Below the pieces are notes generated by a model that ran no database searches, was not told where the DNA came from, and worked only from the letters and a program-made list of their open reading frames with translations. From contig CM075729.1 of NCBI GenBank assembly GCA_037974335.1, forward strand, positions 107,906,515 through 107,970,514: a stretch of 64,000 bases of DNA, read 5' to 3'. This stretch comes from Prionace glauca (Eukaryota; Chordata; Chondrichthyes; Carcharhiniformes; Carcharhinidae). Positions within the stretch are counted from its first letter, which is position 1, and each line of letters begins with the position of its first letter. The translations under genes and the position numbers were made by a program. This document shows positions 26,201-35,074 of the stretch, one piece after another.

Positions 26201-29200
26201 AGAGGGGCAATCTTTTCACATAGAGGGTGGAACAAGCTGCCAGAGGTAGCAGTAGAAGCAAGTACAATTGTGTCTTTTAAAAGCTTTTAGACAGTTACAT
26301 GGGTAAGATGGGCATGGAAGGATATAGGCCAAATGCGGGCAATTGAGGCTAGGGGTTAAAAAACAAGGAGTGCATTGACAAGTTGGGCCAAAGGGCTGGT
26401 TTCCATGCTGTAAACTTCTTTGGCTCTAAAATCAAGGGCCCCAACACCTGTACAAACTTTCTGCTAGCTCAAAGTAGATCCATTGATCATTATTCTATGA
26501 TATCTATTATTCAGCCAATTGTCCATCCAGGTTGCTATTATCCCTTTTATTCCATGAGGGATAACTCTTTCTCAATTCTGGCACTGCATTAAATGCCTTC
26601 TGAAAGTTCACATACACTACATCAACAGTGTTGCCCTCATCGACCTTTTCAGTTACCTCCTTAAAACATCCAGCATGTTAGTTAAACATCATTTCCCCTC
26701 TAGAAATCCATGGTCTTCCTAATCAACTAACATTTTTTCATGCGACCAGTAATTCCATTCCAAATAATTGTTACCAGAAGTTTGCCGACAAGTGATTTTA
26801 AACTAACTGGCTTGTAATTCCTACGGTTATTCTTACAAATCTTTTTTGAAGAAGGGTGTAACTTCTCAATGGTTCAATTCTGACCTTGTGTGACTATCTG
26901 TGTGGGCATTGTATATTTTTTCCCTGCCGTGGTAGCTTTCCTCCAGTTGCTCTGGTTTCCTCCCATAATCCAAGGCAATGCAGGTTTGATGGATTGGCCA
27001 CAGTCAATGCATGGAGTTACAGGGATAGCAGAGGGAGTGGGCCTCAAAATTCTCATTTGGAATGTTGGTGCAAACACAATGGGCCAAATGGCTTCGTTCT
27101 GCATTGTAGGCATTCTGTGCATGAGTTGCAAAAACCCAGCTTGCAGGTGCAGCAGGTGGTCAGGAAGGCGAATGGGATGCTGGCCTTCATAGCGAGGGGG
27201 ATTGAATATAAAAGTAGGGAGGTCTTGCTGCGGCTATATAGGGCATTGGTGAGGCCGCAGCTGGAGTACTGTGTGCAGTTTTGGGCATCGTACTTACACA
27301 AGAATATTTTGGCCTTGGAGGGAGTGCAGAGGAGGTTTACTAGGCTGATGCCAGAGTTGAGCTATGAGGAGAGGCTGAATAAACTAGGCTTGTACTCGTT
27401 AGAGTTTAGAAGAATGAGGGGAGATCTCATTGAGACATACAAGATGATGAATGGGATGGATAGGATAGAGGTGGAGAGACTCTTCCCGCTCAGAAAGGAC
27501 AGTAGGACTAGGGGGCACAGCCTCAAGATAAAGTGGGGGGGGGGGGGGGCGGTTTAGAACGGAGTTGAGGAGGAACTTCTTCACTCAAAGGGTGGTGAAT
27601 CTCTGGAATTCTCTGCCCGTTGAGGTGGTGGAGGCTGCCTCGCTAAATATTTTTAAGACGCGGGTTGATGGGTTTTTGATAAGAGAGGGGATTAAGGGTT
27701 ATCGGAGAGGGCAGGAATGTGGAACTGAGCCACGACAGATCAGCCATGATCTTATTGAATGGCGGGGCAGGCTCGAAGGGCTAGATGGCCTACTCCTGCT
27801 CCTATTTCTTATGTTCTTTTGTTCTTAATTCTCCAGACCTCTGGCAGCTCCCCTGACTCGAGAGAAGACAAGAAGATTATGACTGGCACAACTGCAATTA
27901 TCATTCTCAACTCCTTTACTATCTTTGATGCATCTCAGGGAATGGTACCAATCCCCTTAAAATGGGGATTGGAAAATAGACCTCCAGTCCCCTTCAAATT
28001 GCAGAATTTCACAACATTCATGCTAACCGACTGTTAATCTCCTTTTCCTCACTCACAGGGTCTCAGCTCCTGTTCTCCGTCCTTCAGGTATTTCTTCAGT
28101 GACTGAATGCACTCCTGCTCCAAGTAACGTTTCACATGCTTGTTGAAGCCAGGGGTCTGGTCCCACTTGTTCTTGGTCACCTCTCCCCAGTTCACACGAG
28201 TTACCCAGACCATGTGATCCTTGTCAAAGTTGACATAATCTTTCCCATCCCAGCCGAACTGCTCAAATCCACTGGTGCTCCCGTCATCCCTCATCTCACA
28301 ACCGTACATTAGCTGATAGGTGTGGGTTCCTGTTAATCAAACACACACAGTCAGAGCCTGCTTCACAAGGACAACTGCTATCCTCCATCCTGGCATGTGA
28401 GAGGGAACAGGGAGCTTGAGGGCCAGGCAGGCAGAGAGACAGAGACACAAACAAACAGTGGGAGGAAAAAGAGATTGACATGAGGGATGAGTAGAAAGGC
28501 ATTTTGCAGATCGAGAGGCATGGAAAAACAGAAAGACATAATGAAATTAAGAGGCACAGAATGAATTGAGGAACAAGCGGGTGAATACAGACACAATCTA
28601 AGGTGCAGGAAGAGGGCATTTGGTCCATTGAGCCTGCACCGATATCCCCGTAACCCCATATATTTACCCTCCTAATTCCTCTGACACTAAGGGGTAAGTT
28701 AGCATGGCCAATCAATCTAACCTGCACATCTTTGGACTGTGCGACGAAACTGGAGCATGCCGAGGAAGCCCATGGGGAAAATGTGCAGACTCCAGACAGA
28801 CAGTCACTCAAGGCCAGAATTGAACCCACATCCCTGATTCTATGAGGCTGCAGTATTAATGACTGTAGGGCACCCCTTATGGGATAATAGAAAGACAAGG
28901 AGAAAAGCGACATGGGAGGGAATAGAATGATAGTAGCTTGCAGGGGGGTGGAGGTGGGGGTGGGAGCAGAAAGTAATGGAGACATATGGGAAAGGGCTAG
29001 AATCCCAAGACATGTAAAAAAGGTAGAAATAATCAATGATTGGCCTCCCACCATTGGTATATCTTTGGAAAGGGGTTAACCCTGGAATCTGATAATCCCC
29101 ATTTCCATTACGAGGGCAATTTCCCACACTCCTCTGAAGATGGACCTCTGCAACACTGTCAGCCTCTACCAGCTACCCCCACTCTGCTCACTACCCTGGG

Positions 29201-32200
29201 ACACAAGCAACTCTGTCCCCATCTCCCGTCCTTCAGCTCATTCTTAACACCAATCCACCACATTAGATATACATATAAACAACTGCCCGGTTCCCCAGTC
29301 TCAGGGTGTCACCCCTTGCCAGACTAGCCTATTGGATTAACTGTGCACAATGAGACAGCAAGGACTCACCATCTGTCTGGTTGGTCCGCCTCATGAGGTT
29401 CTGAATACTGATTGTCAGAGCCTGTTCCCATTCCCGTGCAGTCTGTGTTTGCTGCTTCCAATACTCAGGACCCTCACTTTCCGCCATCCAGCACTGTCGA
29501 GGTATCATCTCCTTCCGATTGCTGTCATACAGCACAAACTCCACACCATCCACATAGCCAACAATCAAAAACTGTGGAAGACCAGGAATTGGAGTCATTG
29601 ATGTAAAGAAATACCGGAGAGAATGAGAGCCTGAAAAAGAGAGAGAGACACACGTCAGGGGATGAACCCCAAAACACCAGCCCCACACAGAGAGGGAGAT
29701 GTTATGAACCCTAAAACACCAACCACACACAAAAGGGTATTGAGGTATCAACGCCCCCCCCCCAAAAAAAAGCTACATAGAGTGTAACAGAACATCCAGG
29801 ATGAACCCCAAAACCAAAAGACCAACCCCATAAGAGAAGCATCATGGGAGGAAGCTCTGTAAATATTGCCAGTCACATTGGACATCATCAGTTAGTTACA
29901 GGCCAAACTATGGGCCCAGTGGCACTGAACATTGTCTGATATAGGTAGGGTCTGTGAACCACTCTTCTCCCTTCCATTCAGATTATCTGCTCCAAAGTGA
30001 CCAGAGAGAATAGTCATTGCCTGAGTGGCTAAATCCAGCACCTCATTGGTCAGATACTTAACATAACCTCCTCTGAGAAAAATATCAACATTGCTGACAG
30101 ACTGAGGAAGATGGTCCTGGGGGTTACTTAGCCACTGATAGACTAAGAGCATGACCTGGATCAATCCACCCACTGACAGACTCAGCCAGAGGGTTCTAGC
30201 TGGCCCACCCACTGATATGCTATGGGAGGAGGCTCTAGTTTACTCCTGAACCAAAGAGACTGGTGACCCAGATGCAATCAGCCTCAGGTTCTGATCTGAA
30301 ATGGGGATGTTCGCTGGTGACTGCACCATGTTCACACCATTCATATTTCCTCAGGAATACAAGCAATCCATGCCCAAATGCAGGAGTACCTGGACAATAT
30401 CCAGGTTTGAACTGAGAGTTGGTAAGGAACATTTGTTCATGATTGCCACGAAGTGACCATTTATCACAAGATCACCCCTTGACATTTGATGACATTACGA
30501 TTTCTTAATCCCCCTACTATTAATACTGCAGATTACTACTGACCAGAAACTGAAGGAGACAAGCCATATAAATATGTGACTACAAAGCAGATCACAGGCT
30601 GCAGCGAATAACTCACTTCCTGAGTAATAGAAGGAAAACTTTCCACTTGCCTGGCTGAGTCCAGCTCTACTAACACTCAAAAACCATGTAGGGCAAAGCA
30701 GCCTGCTTAACTGGCACTACATCTGCAAACATGCATGCCCTCCATCACCTACAAAAGTTTTGTACAAGATGCATTGCAGGAAATCACCATGGTTTCTTCA
30801 GCAGAACATTGCAAATCCACAGCCACTATCACCAGCTATGAGGACAAAGGCTGCAGATACCCAAGAACACCACTAGCTGGAAGGTCCCTTCCAAGCTGAC
30901 TCACCATTCTGATTTGGAAACAAATCACCGTTCCTTCACTGTTGCTTTTGAATCTTTGAAGTCCCTTTCCAATAGCACAATGGGTGTACCCCCACCTTAG
31001 GAACTGCAGTAATTCAAGAAGGTGGCTCACTGTCACCTTGTAAAGGGCACATGGGGATGGACAATAAATGCTGAGCTAGCCAATGATGCCCACATCCCAT
31101 AAATGAATAACAAAGATTTCAGGTTCAGAAACTGCAGGATCTGGATATCTAATAGAGAAAGGGAATGGGGAACCGCAAAGTTTGGTGCTGAGCAACAGCT
31201 ATGCTATTTTTGCCACCTGTGGGGCTAAGGAACAAGATTGTGGGATTGACATCATGGAACAGCAGGAGTACAACAAAAAGATTGGCACTATAGGGAATCA
31301 ATAGCTTATACTAAATTCCATTCCTTTTGAGCGAGTTGTTGTTATTGTTTTATCAAGTTTTGGTATTCTGTTTATTTTTGTTATATTATTTTGGGTAAGC
31401 TATTACAATCTTTTAGGGTAGAGAGATCGTTTTAAGTAATTTTTACTTGTCATAGAATCCCTACTGTACAGAAAGAGGCCATTCGGCCCATTGTAGTCAG
31501 TGCAGACTCAATCTCACCCAGGCCCTATCCCCATGTCCCTACATACTTACTCACTAATCCCTCTAACCTACACACCTGAGGACATTAAGGGCAATTTTAG
31601 CATGGCCAAATTGGCCTAAACCGCACACCTTTGGACTGTGGGAGGAAACCGGAGGAAACTCACGCAGACAGGAGGAGAATTTGCAAACTCGACACAGACA
31701 GTAATCCAAGCTGAGAATTGAACCCACGTCCCTGGAGCTGTGAAGCAGCAGTGCTAACCGCTGTGCTACCGTGCCGCCCCATTTGTATTGTATTTGTGGA
31801 TGTTAGGAATAAACTACAACCTTACATTTAATTGATTTTTTTATGTATTTAAAAAAGATGAAATCTAGGTTTTGGTTTCACTTTGAAGTAGAACCAGAAA
31901 TTCTGAGGCTCAGTTTGTACACCAACATTTTTAAGATGGTGTTCTGACTCCTGACATGAACAGCTGCATTTCTGAGCTACTGACCCCCAAAGTAGAGAAA
32001 AATATGCTGTTGCCTGGAAACAGGAAACCTACAGAGAAAGAAAAAAAAGTTTTATTTACAGGTCAGACCATTCCACAGAAACTGCCAGAGCAGGTAGGAT
32101 GGAAATTGCAGAGGTGAGATTTCCCAATAGAAGATAAAAGGTCTCATAAGACAGGGTGTGGAAGAAAAAGAAAGGAGGTCCCATGAAAATCTTTTAGTCA

Positions 32201-33580
32201 AAATAAAAGGATAAGAATCTGGAACAGATCCTGTTCAGTGAAGTTAAAGTAAGCAGAGGAAAATGCTTTGAAATATAGAAACCTGCAGATAGCTATACCA
32301 TGGGCCAAAGTGAGCTTTCAAGAAGCCACAAGATCTGAGAAGACAGCCAAACGTGGACGATACCATACTATGGGCCTGTGAAGCAAAGATATTCTGAAGG
32401 ACCAGTCTGGAAGTTGTTAGCAGCTTTGGAAGCTGCCAAAGGATGGCCATTCACTCACTGTTTTGAACTGGGCTATGAACATAAGTTAACCAGAGTAGGA
32501 GTATTCTTGCAGAATATACGTGCTATGATGTGTGGTGCTTGCTGGCCACTTAAATTTTGGAGACAGTAAAACTGCCTTGCCCACAGCAGGATACCCAGGT
32601 CAGAGGAACATAGATTGATCCAGTCAGGAGGAAACAATGGTGTATGGGACCATCAATAAAACTGTTGCCGTGAGAGCTGATGTGCAGTATTGCACACTTC
32701 TCCAGAAATAGCAGGTCGGCTCTGATATTGGCAAGGAAATCTAAGGTTGCAAACCAATGCATAGCACTGCACATGTTAATAAATACAATCCGTATCACCA
32801 TTTTAATGTTTTTGTGCTAAGCAGCTCTATTGTCTTTCGCAGGTTTCAGTCCTTTGGTTGGTTCCTGTGCAGCCACAGGCCAAAATTCTCTGGTCTTACA
32901 TACTCTGTTACCATTGTCAGCAGGAACACAGAATTTGGTGATCAGCCAAGTCTGCCTTCACAATAGAGGGAAAGGACGATCCCAGCTGCAGGCAAGTTCA
33001 GAGTAAACTGGTGTTTGCATAAATCCATCCTGGCTTATTAAATTATAAATGTTCAATCAGCTGTGTATGCATGAGCTTGTGCACAAAATGTGAATTTTGG
33101 ATTGTTCTTTTTTGTAGAAGTCTCTTTTCCCTCAGAATTGTTGCTATTCCCAGTTTCATGCAGTTAGGATTCAACAAGCGCTACAGTTTCTGAGCTGGTC
33201 TTTTCATTATCTCCAATATTTTAGAGCTCAGGTATCTCATTCTCCAGTTCAAGAGTTTTGCCATTCTTCTAGTGTTACTCTTGTCCTTCTTCATCTTCAA
33301 AGCATTAGACCCTGTCATCCAAGTCAAATGTGAGTCATGTAATATAAACAGGGCCTAGGTTAAGGCTGATAAAATTGGATATCCTAAATTAAAGAATTAG
33401 GCAGTAAGAAGTCTCAAAACACCAGGTTGAAGTCCAACAAACAAACTTGTTTAACTTTCATCTGGTGTTGTGAGACTTCTAACTGTGTTTACCCCAGTCC
33501 AACGCCAGCATCTCCACATCGTATTACTCACCTGCAGAGACCTCTCCACACAAAAGGACCAGCACTATCAGTCCAAGCAT
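11123..33580 (-). CDS. MHC class I heavy chain, classical type, five exons seen
   Basis: Presents peptides to CD8 T cells as a cell-surface heterodimer with beta2-microglobulin. Exons in transcript order: signal peptide 33,580-33,532, alpha1 29,630-29,370, alpha2 28,329-28,057, alpha3 24,246-23,974, connecting/TM 11,245-11,123; together about 326 residues before the cytoplasmic tail. All introns are phase 1 with AG acceptors and GT donors (GTGAG or GTAAG), as in every jawed-vertebrate class I gene. No stop or frameshift is seen in any exon. Residues equivalent to human Y7, Y59, Y84 (Arg here, the non-mammalian state), Y123, T143, K146, W147, Y159 and Y171 are all kept, the signature of a peptide-binding class Ia molecule. 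The shark name UAA would be the natural comparison, but orthology is not proven. The cytoplasmic exons are not resolved. It is the only host protein gene found in the window. Confidence 0.92.
11246..12059. other. Intron sequence without recognised feature
   Basis: Start of the large intron between transmembrane and alpha3 exons, seen in the minus orientation of the gene. I recognise no gene or repeat in it. Confidence 0.5.
12060..14230 (-). mobile_element. Old CR1-type LINE with an internal inverted segment
   Basis: Minus-strand LINE remnant: 3' end at 12,060-12,310 (plus-strand reading contains CAGCCCTTTGAGCCTGCTCC), RT C-terminus 12,590-13,100 and upstream RT to about 14,230. The piece 12,315-12,585 reads in the opposite direction, so its plus strand shows CAGATTGATTCCCAGAATGA and CTCGTTGGAGTTTAGAATGA. 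It is bounded by a roughly 34-bp inverted repeat containing CTCCTTATTTGAGGAAG. All frames are broken. Confidence 0.65.
14640..16250 (+). mobile_element. LINE remnant (L2/I-like reverse transcriptase)
   Basis: Plus-strand decayed copy of a LINE seen also at 30,290-31,110 and in antisense at 8,555-8,800/10,145-10,312. Recognisable nucleotide blocks run in order: GAAGAATTGTGCACTAGAGC, TGCTCAGTTTTAGGTCCACC, ATCTAACCATCTCCCC, CATCAACATCCTGTGGGG and the end GGGATGGGCAGATGGG. In less decayed relatives this encodes an RT C-terminus with an LGVTID..LNW motif. The clade is uncertain. Confidence 0.55.
16710..17050 (+). mobile_element. CR1-type LINE 3' remnant
   Basis: The plus strand resembles the last part of CR1-family ORF2 plus 3' UTR: GGATGTAGAGAAGATGTTT, GAATCTTTTTGGCTCAGAGG and TCAGTCATGATCTTGTTTTATGG keep the order GxxxxVERMF, FxxQRV and the conserved 3' UTR block. 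A shorter similar remnant in antisense lies at 17,570-17,740. 17,051-17,569 holds nothing I recognise. Confidence 0.5.
17755..18935 (+). mobile_element. CR1-type LINE with internal deletion
   Basis: 17,755-18,165 corresponds to the end of the endonuclease and the EN-RT linker (YSQIRQDLVAVDWDRLF, WESFKEQLIG). At about 18,240 the sequence jumps to the RT C-terminus (GDLGVQVHK-like, then TMEAVSYEVRL-like, VYKIMKSIDRVNSWKLFP), so most of the RT is missing. The end, GGACCGAAGGGCCTGTTCCTGTGCTGTAT, is the CR1-type tail. Confidence 0.65.
18955..19640 (-). mobile_element. Heavily decayed LINE in antisense
   Basis: Plus-strand blocks such as GGTATGGTGCTCAGAATTGTATACAGT are the complement of the CR1-type RT C-terminus (the TVYNSEHHT / LEYC-like region). 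No frame is intact and the boundaries are approximate. Confidence 0.4.
19712..19808 (+). mobile_element. tRNA-type SINE, interrupted (5' part)
   Basis: SINE head GCAGCATGGTGGCTCATACTG through GTGCGTGGATTTTGCATGTTCTT. The rest of the element resumes at about 20,742-20,890 (CTGCATAGATTTCTTTGGGG). The intervening DNA is a minus-strand insertion, and TGTTCTT or TTGTTCTT at both junctions may be the target duplication. Confidence 0.65.
19809..20741 (-). mobile_element. CR1-type element whose 3' region contains SINE-like sequence
   Basis: Read on the minus strand from 20,741: an RT C-terminal frame of 143 codons (ERVQRRFTRMLPGMGGLG, RRLRGDMIEVYKIMKGMDRV, FFTQRVVGVWNALP) ends with TAA near 20,333. 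A roughly 480-bp 3' region follows that includes the SINE middle block (GTGGTTGCGTGGGTTTCCTC, CCAAAGATGTGC) and closes with GGGCTCGTTGGGCTGAAGG and a (GTTCTTT)n tail. The 3' region alone, without the RT, occurs at 35,075-35,530 and 51,335-51,660. Confidence 0.7.
20891..21289. other. Intron sequence without recognised feature
   Basis: AT-rich; a minus-strand frame at 21,288-21,019 shows no family resemblance and no splice context that would tie it to the MHC gene. Confidence 0.45.
21290..21700 (-). mobile_element. CR1-type LINE 3' remnant in antisense
   Basis: The plus strand shows the complement of the CR1 C-terminal and 3' UTR blocks: GGGCAGCGAATTCCAGGTCATTACCAC (in pieces) and TCTTCCTCACATCTCC. 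Degraded. Confidence 0.45.
21765..22800 (+). mobile_element. CR1-type LINE, 5'-truncated and decayed
   Basis: The plus strand encodes broken RT pieces in order: PLTSGAPQGSLMEQQLFTLY, VVAKFVE, then a VMLAFI....YKSRDVRL block near 22,210-22,270 and a 3' end near 22,800. Closest to the LINE at 42.8-45.5 kb. It contains several stops and frame changes. Confidence 0.6.
22801..23489. other. Intron sequence without supported feature
   Basis: No gene is supported. A faint antisense LINE likeness around 23,040-23,180 (GAGCAGTGATCATGG, CTAAATCAAGAACACC) is too weak to call. Confidence 0.4.
23490..23890 (-). mobile_element. CR1-type LINE 3' remnant in antisense
   Basis: The plus strand carries the complement of the CR1 RT C-terminus: ATCAGTCATTCTCATGAACC, GTGAGCTCAGCAGAGCC and TTGCTAACATTACATTTGCC-like blocks. 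It ends about 80 bp before the alpha3 splice donor. Confidence 0.55.
23974..24246 (-). CDS. MHC class I alpha3 (immunoglobulin C1) exon
   Basis: Acceptor GATGTCTCTCAG, donor GTAAGACG; 273 bases, phase 1-1. The domain starts APQVFLSVNKASA and carries the C1-set core: the first disulfide Cys in LSCLITGFYP and the second in RVIYSCTYEHSS, with the Trp-bearing CQLRRWAQIDL between them. Two extra cysteines sit at FYPCEI and NGTCQL; N-H-N-G-T includes an N-x-T sequon. It contacts beta2-microglobulin and the CD8 co-receptor in the assembled molecule. Confidence 0.95.
24360..25490 (-). mobile_element. Old CR1-type LINE in antisense (first part)
   Basis: The plus strand shows complementary CR1-type blocks (GTCAACCTCTTCTGCAC, TGAACTTCATCTGTCA). 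The element is broken by a SINE at 25,073-25,343 and by a plus-strand LINE at 25,491-26,430, and seems to continue at 26,435-26,880, where the RT core in antisense reads CATACACTACATCAACAGTG. Boundaries are approximate. Confidence 0.5.
25073..25343 (-). mobile_element. tRNA-type SINE
   Basis: Reverse orientation: the head at 25,343 (GGCAGCATGATAGCACAGTG), B box in TTCAATTCCTGGC, middle block with AAGATGTACAGGTTAG, and tail GGGTGGAATGGCCTCCTTC...CACTGTAGGA ending near 25,073. Confidence 0.85.
25491..26430 (+). mobile_element. CR1-type LINE, 5'-truncated
   Basis: The plus strand begins inside the RT (VIYINDLDENSVGTVSKFAD as the translated start, with ADDT following) and runs to a tail ATGCTGTAAACTTCTTTGGCTC after GGGCCAAAGGGCTG. 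It shares its 3' end with the LINE at 40.6-41.9 kb. Several frame breaks. Confidence 0.7.
26885..27122 (+). mobile_element. tRNA-type SINE, 5'-truncated
   Basis: Starts inside the middle block (TCCAGTTGCTCTGGTTTCCTCC), keeps TGCAGGTTTGATGGATTGGCC and ends GGGCCAAATGGCTTCGTTC...CATTGTAGGCATTCTG. It abuts the CR1 that follows. Confidence 0.7.
27123..27828 (+). mobile_element. CR1 LINE 3' fragment (young family)
   Basis: Same family as 51.8 and 59.0 kb. It encodes the RT C-terminus ESREVLLRLYRALVRPQLEY (approximate) with EGVQRRFTRLMPE and VERLFPLRKDSRTRGHSLK. A poly-G run at 27,537-27,549 shifts the frame. The tail is TTCTTATGTTCTTTTG. It lies in the alpha2-alpha3 intron, in the opposite direction to the gene. 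Confidence 0.9.
28057..28329 (-). CDS. MHC class I alpha2 exon
   Basis: Acceptor TTGATTAACAG, donor GTGAGTGAGG; 273 bases, phase 1-1, 91 codons. It opens GTHTYQLMYGCE, where the Cys corresponds to human C101. GKDYV gives Y123; VTKNKW gives T143, K146 and W147; KRYLEQEC gives Y159 and C164; KKYLKDG gives Y171. It forms the second half of the peptide groove, and all alpha2 anchor residues of a classical molecule are present. No stop or frame break. Confidence 0.96.
28601..28873 (-). mobile_element. tRNA-type SINE
   Basis: Reverse-orientation copy in the alpha1-alpha2 intron: 3' tail at 28,601 (complement of TGGACCAAATGCCCTCTTCC), the AGATGTGCAGGTTAGATTG block, and a head near 28,873 (GGGTGCCCTACAGTCATTAA, decayed). 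Confidence 0.8.
29370..29630 (-). CDS. MHC class I alpha1 exon
   Basis: Acceptor CTCTTTTTCAG, donor GTGAGTCCTT; 261 bases, phase 1-1. The first residues SHSLRYFFTSM give Tyr7; EGPEYW gives Tyr59; the end NLMRRTNQTDG places Arg at the human Tyr84 position and keeps the conserved N86 glycosylation sequon (N-Q-T). A cysteine in PRQCWMA is unusual for this loop (human APW). It forms the first strand-helix half of the peptide groove. Confidence 0.96.
29631..30289. other. Intron 1 sequence without recognised feature
   Basis: Lies between the alpha1 acceptor and a LINE remnant. Contains a short A/C-rich tract at 29,640-29,780. No gene is seen. Confidence 0.5.
30290..31110 (+). mobile_element. LINE remnant (same family as 14.6-16.2 kb)
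   Basis: Plus-strand decayed RT-end and 3' UTR: GAAATGGGGATGTTCGCTGG, CCTGGACAATATCCAGG, ACTGACCAGAAACTGAAGG, CCACTTGCCTGGCTGAGT, then GGATGGACAATAAATGCTGA and ATGCCCACATCCCATAAATG at its end. Intron 1 of the MHC gene. Confidence 0.6.
31452..31780 (-). mobile_element. tRNA-type SINE, near full length
   Basis: Reverse-orientation copy: head at 31,780 (GGGGCGGCACGGTAGCACAG), B box GGGTTCAATTCTC, middle block with CACAGTCCAAAGGTGTGCGG, and tail with GGGCCGAATGGCCTCTTTC and CTGTACAGTAGGGATTC at 31,452. One of the best preserved in the window. Confidence 0.9.
31781..33401. other. Intron 1 sequence without recognised feature
   Basis: No gene or repeat is recognised; AT-rich with short frames only. 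Confidence 0.45.
33402..33520. repeat. Foldback (inverted-repeat) element, short form
   Basis: The ends are inverted copies: GAAGTCTCAAAACACCAGGTT at the left and CTGGTGTTGTGAGACTTC at the right, followed by GTCCAACGCCAGCATCTCCA. The same element is longer at 45,472-45,732 and 63,645-64,000. It ends about 10 bp inside intron 1, directly after the exon 1 donor. Confidence 0.75.
33532..33580 (-). CDS. MHC class I signal-peptide exon
   Basis: ATG at 33,580-33,578 opens MLGLIVLVLLCGEVSA, a typical cleavable signal with a hydrophobic core, then one base of a Gly codon before the donor GTGAGTAATA. Phase 1 fits the alpha1 acceptor. The ATG is preceded by AACAACA, with A at -3 as vertebrate start contexts prefer. 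I found no other start-like hydrophobic exon upstream of alpha1. Confidence 0.9.
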
Positions 33581-33649
33581 TGTTGTTTCCTTCGACAGGC
33601 TGGGATGAAAAATTCGTAAAAAAAACATTTTCCAAACAAACTGTTGGTC

Positions 33650-33890
33650 AGTGATCCTGAGCCATGTGCCCCGCTGCTGCCTGTGTTAAACCAGGAAATG
33701 TTCCTGGTTTCCTCAAACACCTCTGCATTGATTGGTTGGACGGTGTATTTACATCCAATCGAAATAATGATCTCGCTGTGAATAATCAGTATCCATGCGG
33801 AAGAGACTCAGCCATTTCTGAATCGGAATAACCATCCAAATAGCATGTGACCGAATGTCCAATCGAAGAATTCCTATCATCGTCATTTAC
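33650..33890 (-). promoter_or_regulatory. Candidate MHC class I promoter with X2- and Y-box-like sites
   Basis: On the minus strand upstream of the ATG lie ATGACGATGA (X2/CRE-like core TGACG, plus-strand 33,881-33,885) and, 17 nt nearer the gene, CGATTGG (Y box, inverted CCAAT, 33,859-33,863). A second CGATTGG lies at about 33,755-33,763 and CCAACCAAT at about 33,730. A perfect palindrome CCAGGAAATGTTCCTGG sits at 33,701-33,717. The X2-Y order and spacing resemble the SXY module that NLRC5/RFX use on class I promoters. This is motif matching only. Confidence 0.35.
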
Positions 33891-33971
33891 CGGGGATAGT
33901 AACGGAAAAAAAGTTTGTTGATCAATCTGGCACGTAAAAATTGATTTGCGTTTCAACAGAAACTACAGTGT

Positions 33972-34242
33972 ACAGCATGGTGGCACAGTGTTCAACACTG
34001 CTGCCTCACAGCTCCAGGAGCCTGGGTTCAATTCTTGGCGTATGTTACTGTTTGCGTGGGTTTCCTCCAAGTGCTCTGGTTTCCTCCCACAATCCAAAAA
34101 TGTGCAGGTTGCGTGGCCATAGTAAGTTGTGCCTTGGTGTCCTGGGATGTGTAGGTGAGAGGGATTACTGGTGCAAATATGTGGGGTTATGGGGATAGTA
34201 TCTGGATTCTTGTTGGTGCAGGCTCGATGGGCTGATTCTATG
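33972..34242 (+). mobile_element. tRNA-type SINE
   Basis: Head CAGCATGGTGGCACAGTG, B box GGGTTCAATTCTTGG, middle block TTTCCTCCCACAATCC and AATGTGCAGGTTG, tail GGCTCGATGGGCTGATTCTATG. Confidence 0.85.
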
Positions 34243-35074
34243 AAAAACTTGCGACTACAGCAGCCACAATAAAAGCAGCACAATTTATAAATGCCTGTTA
34301 TTGCTAAGAAATGCTAAGATGAGCAGTTTATATTTGCATGAACTTACAATTTTGATTTGACATTTCTAATAAAGACTACAGGATTCCAGAATGTGGACGA
34401 ATGCATTTATACGAGGATCACAATGAACAGATGAGGAAACCCATCTCACATAGAATAGAGCGACAACAACTTTGCTGAACACCTTCAGATTGTCTGCAAG
34501 CAAGACCCAGACTTTGCTGTTGCTTGCCACTTCAACATACAGTCCTGCTCTCCTGTCCACATGCCAACCTTGGCATTTTACAATGATCTCATGAACTGGA
34601 GAGGGCATTTAAAAGTTGACTCTAATCTGTCCCCATAGATGTTGTCAGACCTGCTGAGATATTGCAGCATTTTTGTTTGTTTTTGAATCAGCAACATTTC
34701 AGGAGTTACACAAAATACATAGTTGCAGATGTTAAAGAGGCATATTTGATTAAAATGATGAATCAAAGAAGCAAAAGAATTTGGATGTCCAGGTGCCGAA
34801 AATACATAGGCACAGATTTAACAAAAAAAACCCTCAATATTTTGGCTGTCAGATCTGAGATAGCACATTTTCCTACCATTAAATGCTGACAACTATCTCC
34901 AATTTACTGCTACAGTTGGGTCTCACTACTCACCTTTCTGTGCCATTGCATACCTCCAGCACTCTGTGTTAAGCATGTTGTTTATTTTCCACCCAAGGTT
35001 GGCGAGATCACCAGACTCTCATGGTGGCCTGGACATTTTTATGGCAGTTTGTATATTTCTATTTATATTGCACA
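34243..35074. other. Non-coding stretch; unclassified repeat near 34,380-34,570
   Basis: No gene is supported. From about 34,380 to 34,570 the sequence (GACGAATGCATTTATACGAGG, in parts; GATTGTCTGCAAGCAAGACC) recalls a dispersed elasmobranch repeat I cannot name with confidence. The remainder is unrecognised. Confidence 0.35.

Noticed and set aside
26886-27557. A 223-codon plus-strand frame
   Set aside because: It joins a truncated SINE to the CR1 RT C-terminus; not a host protein.
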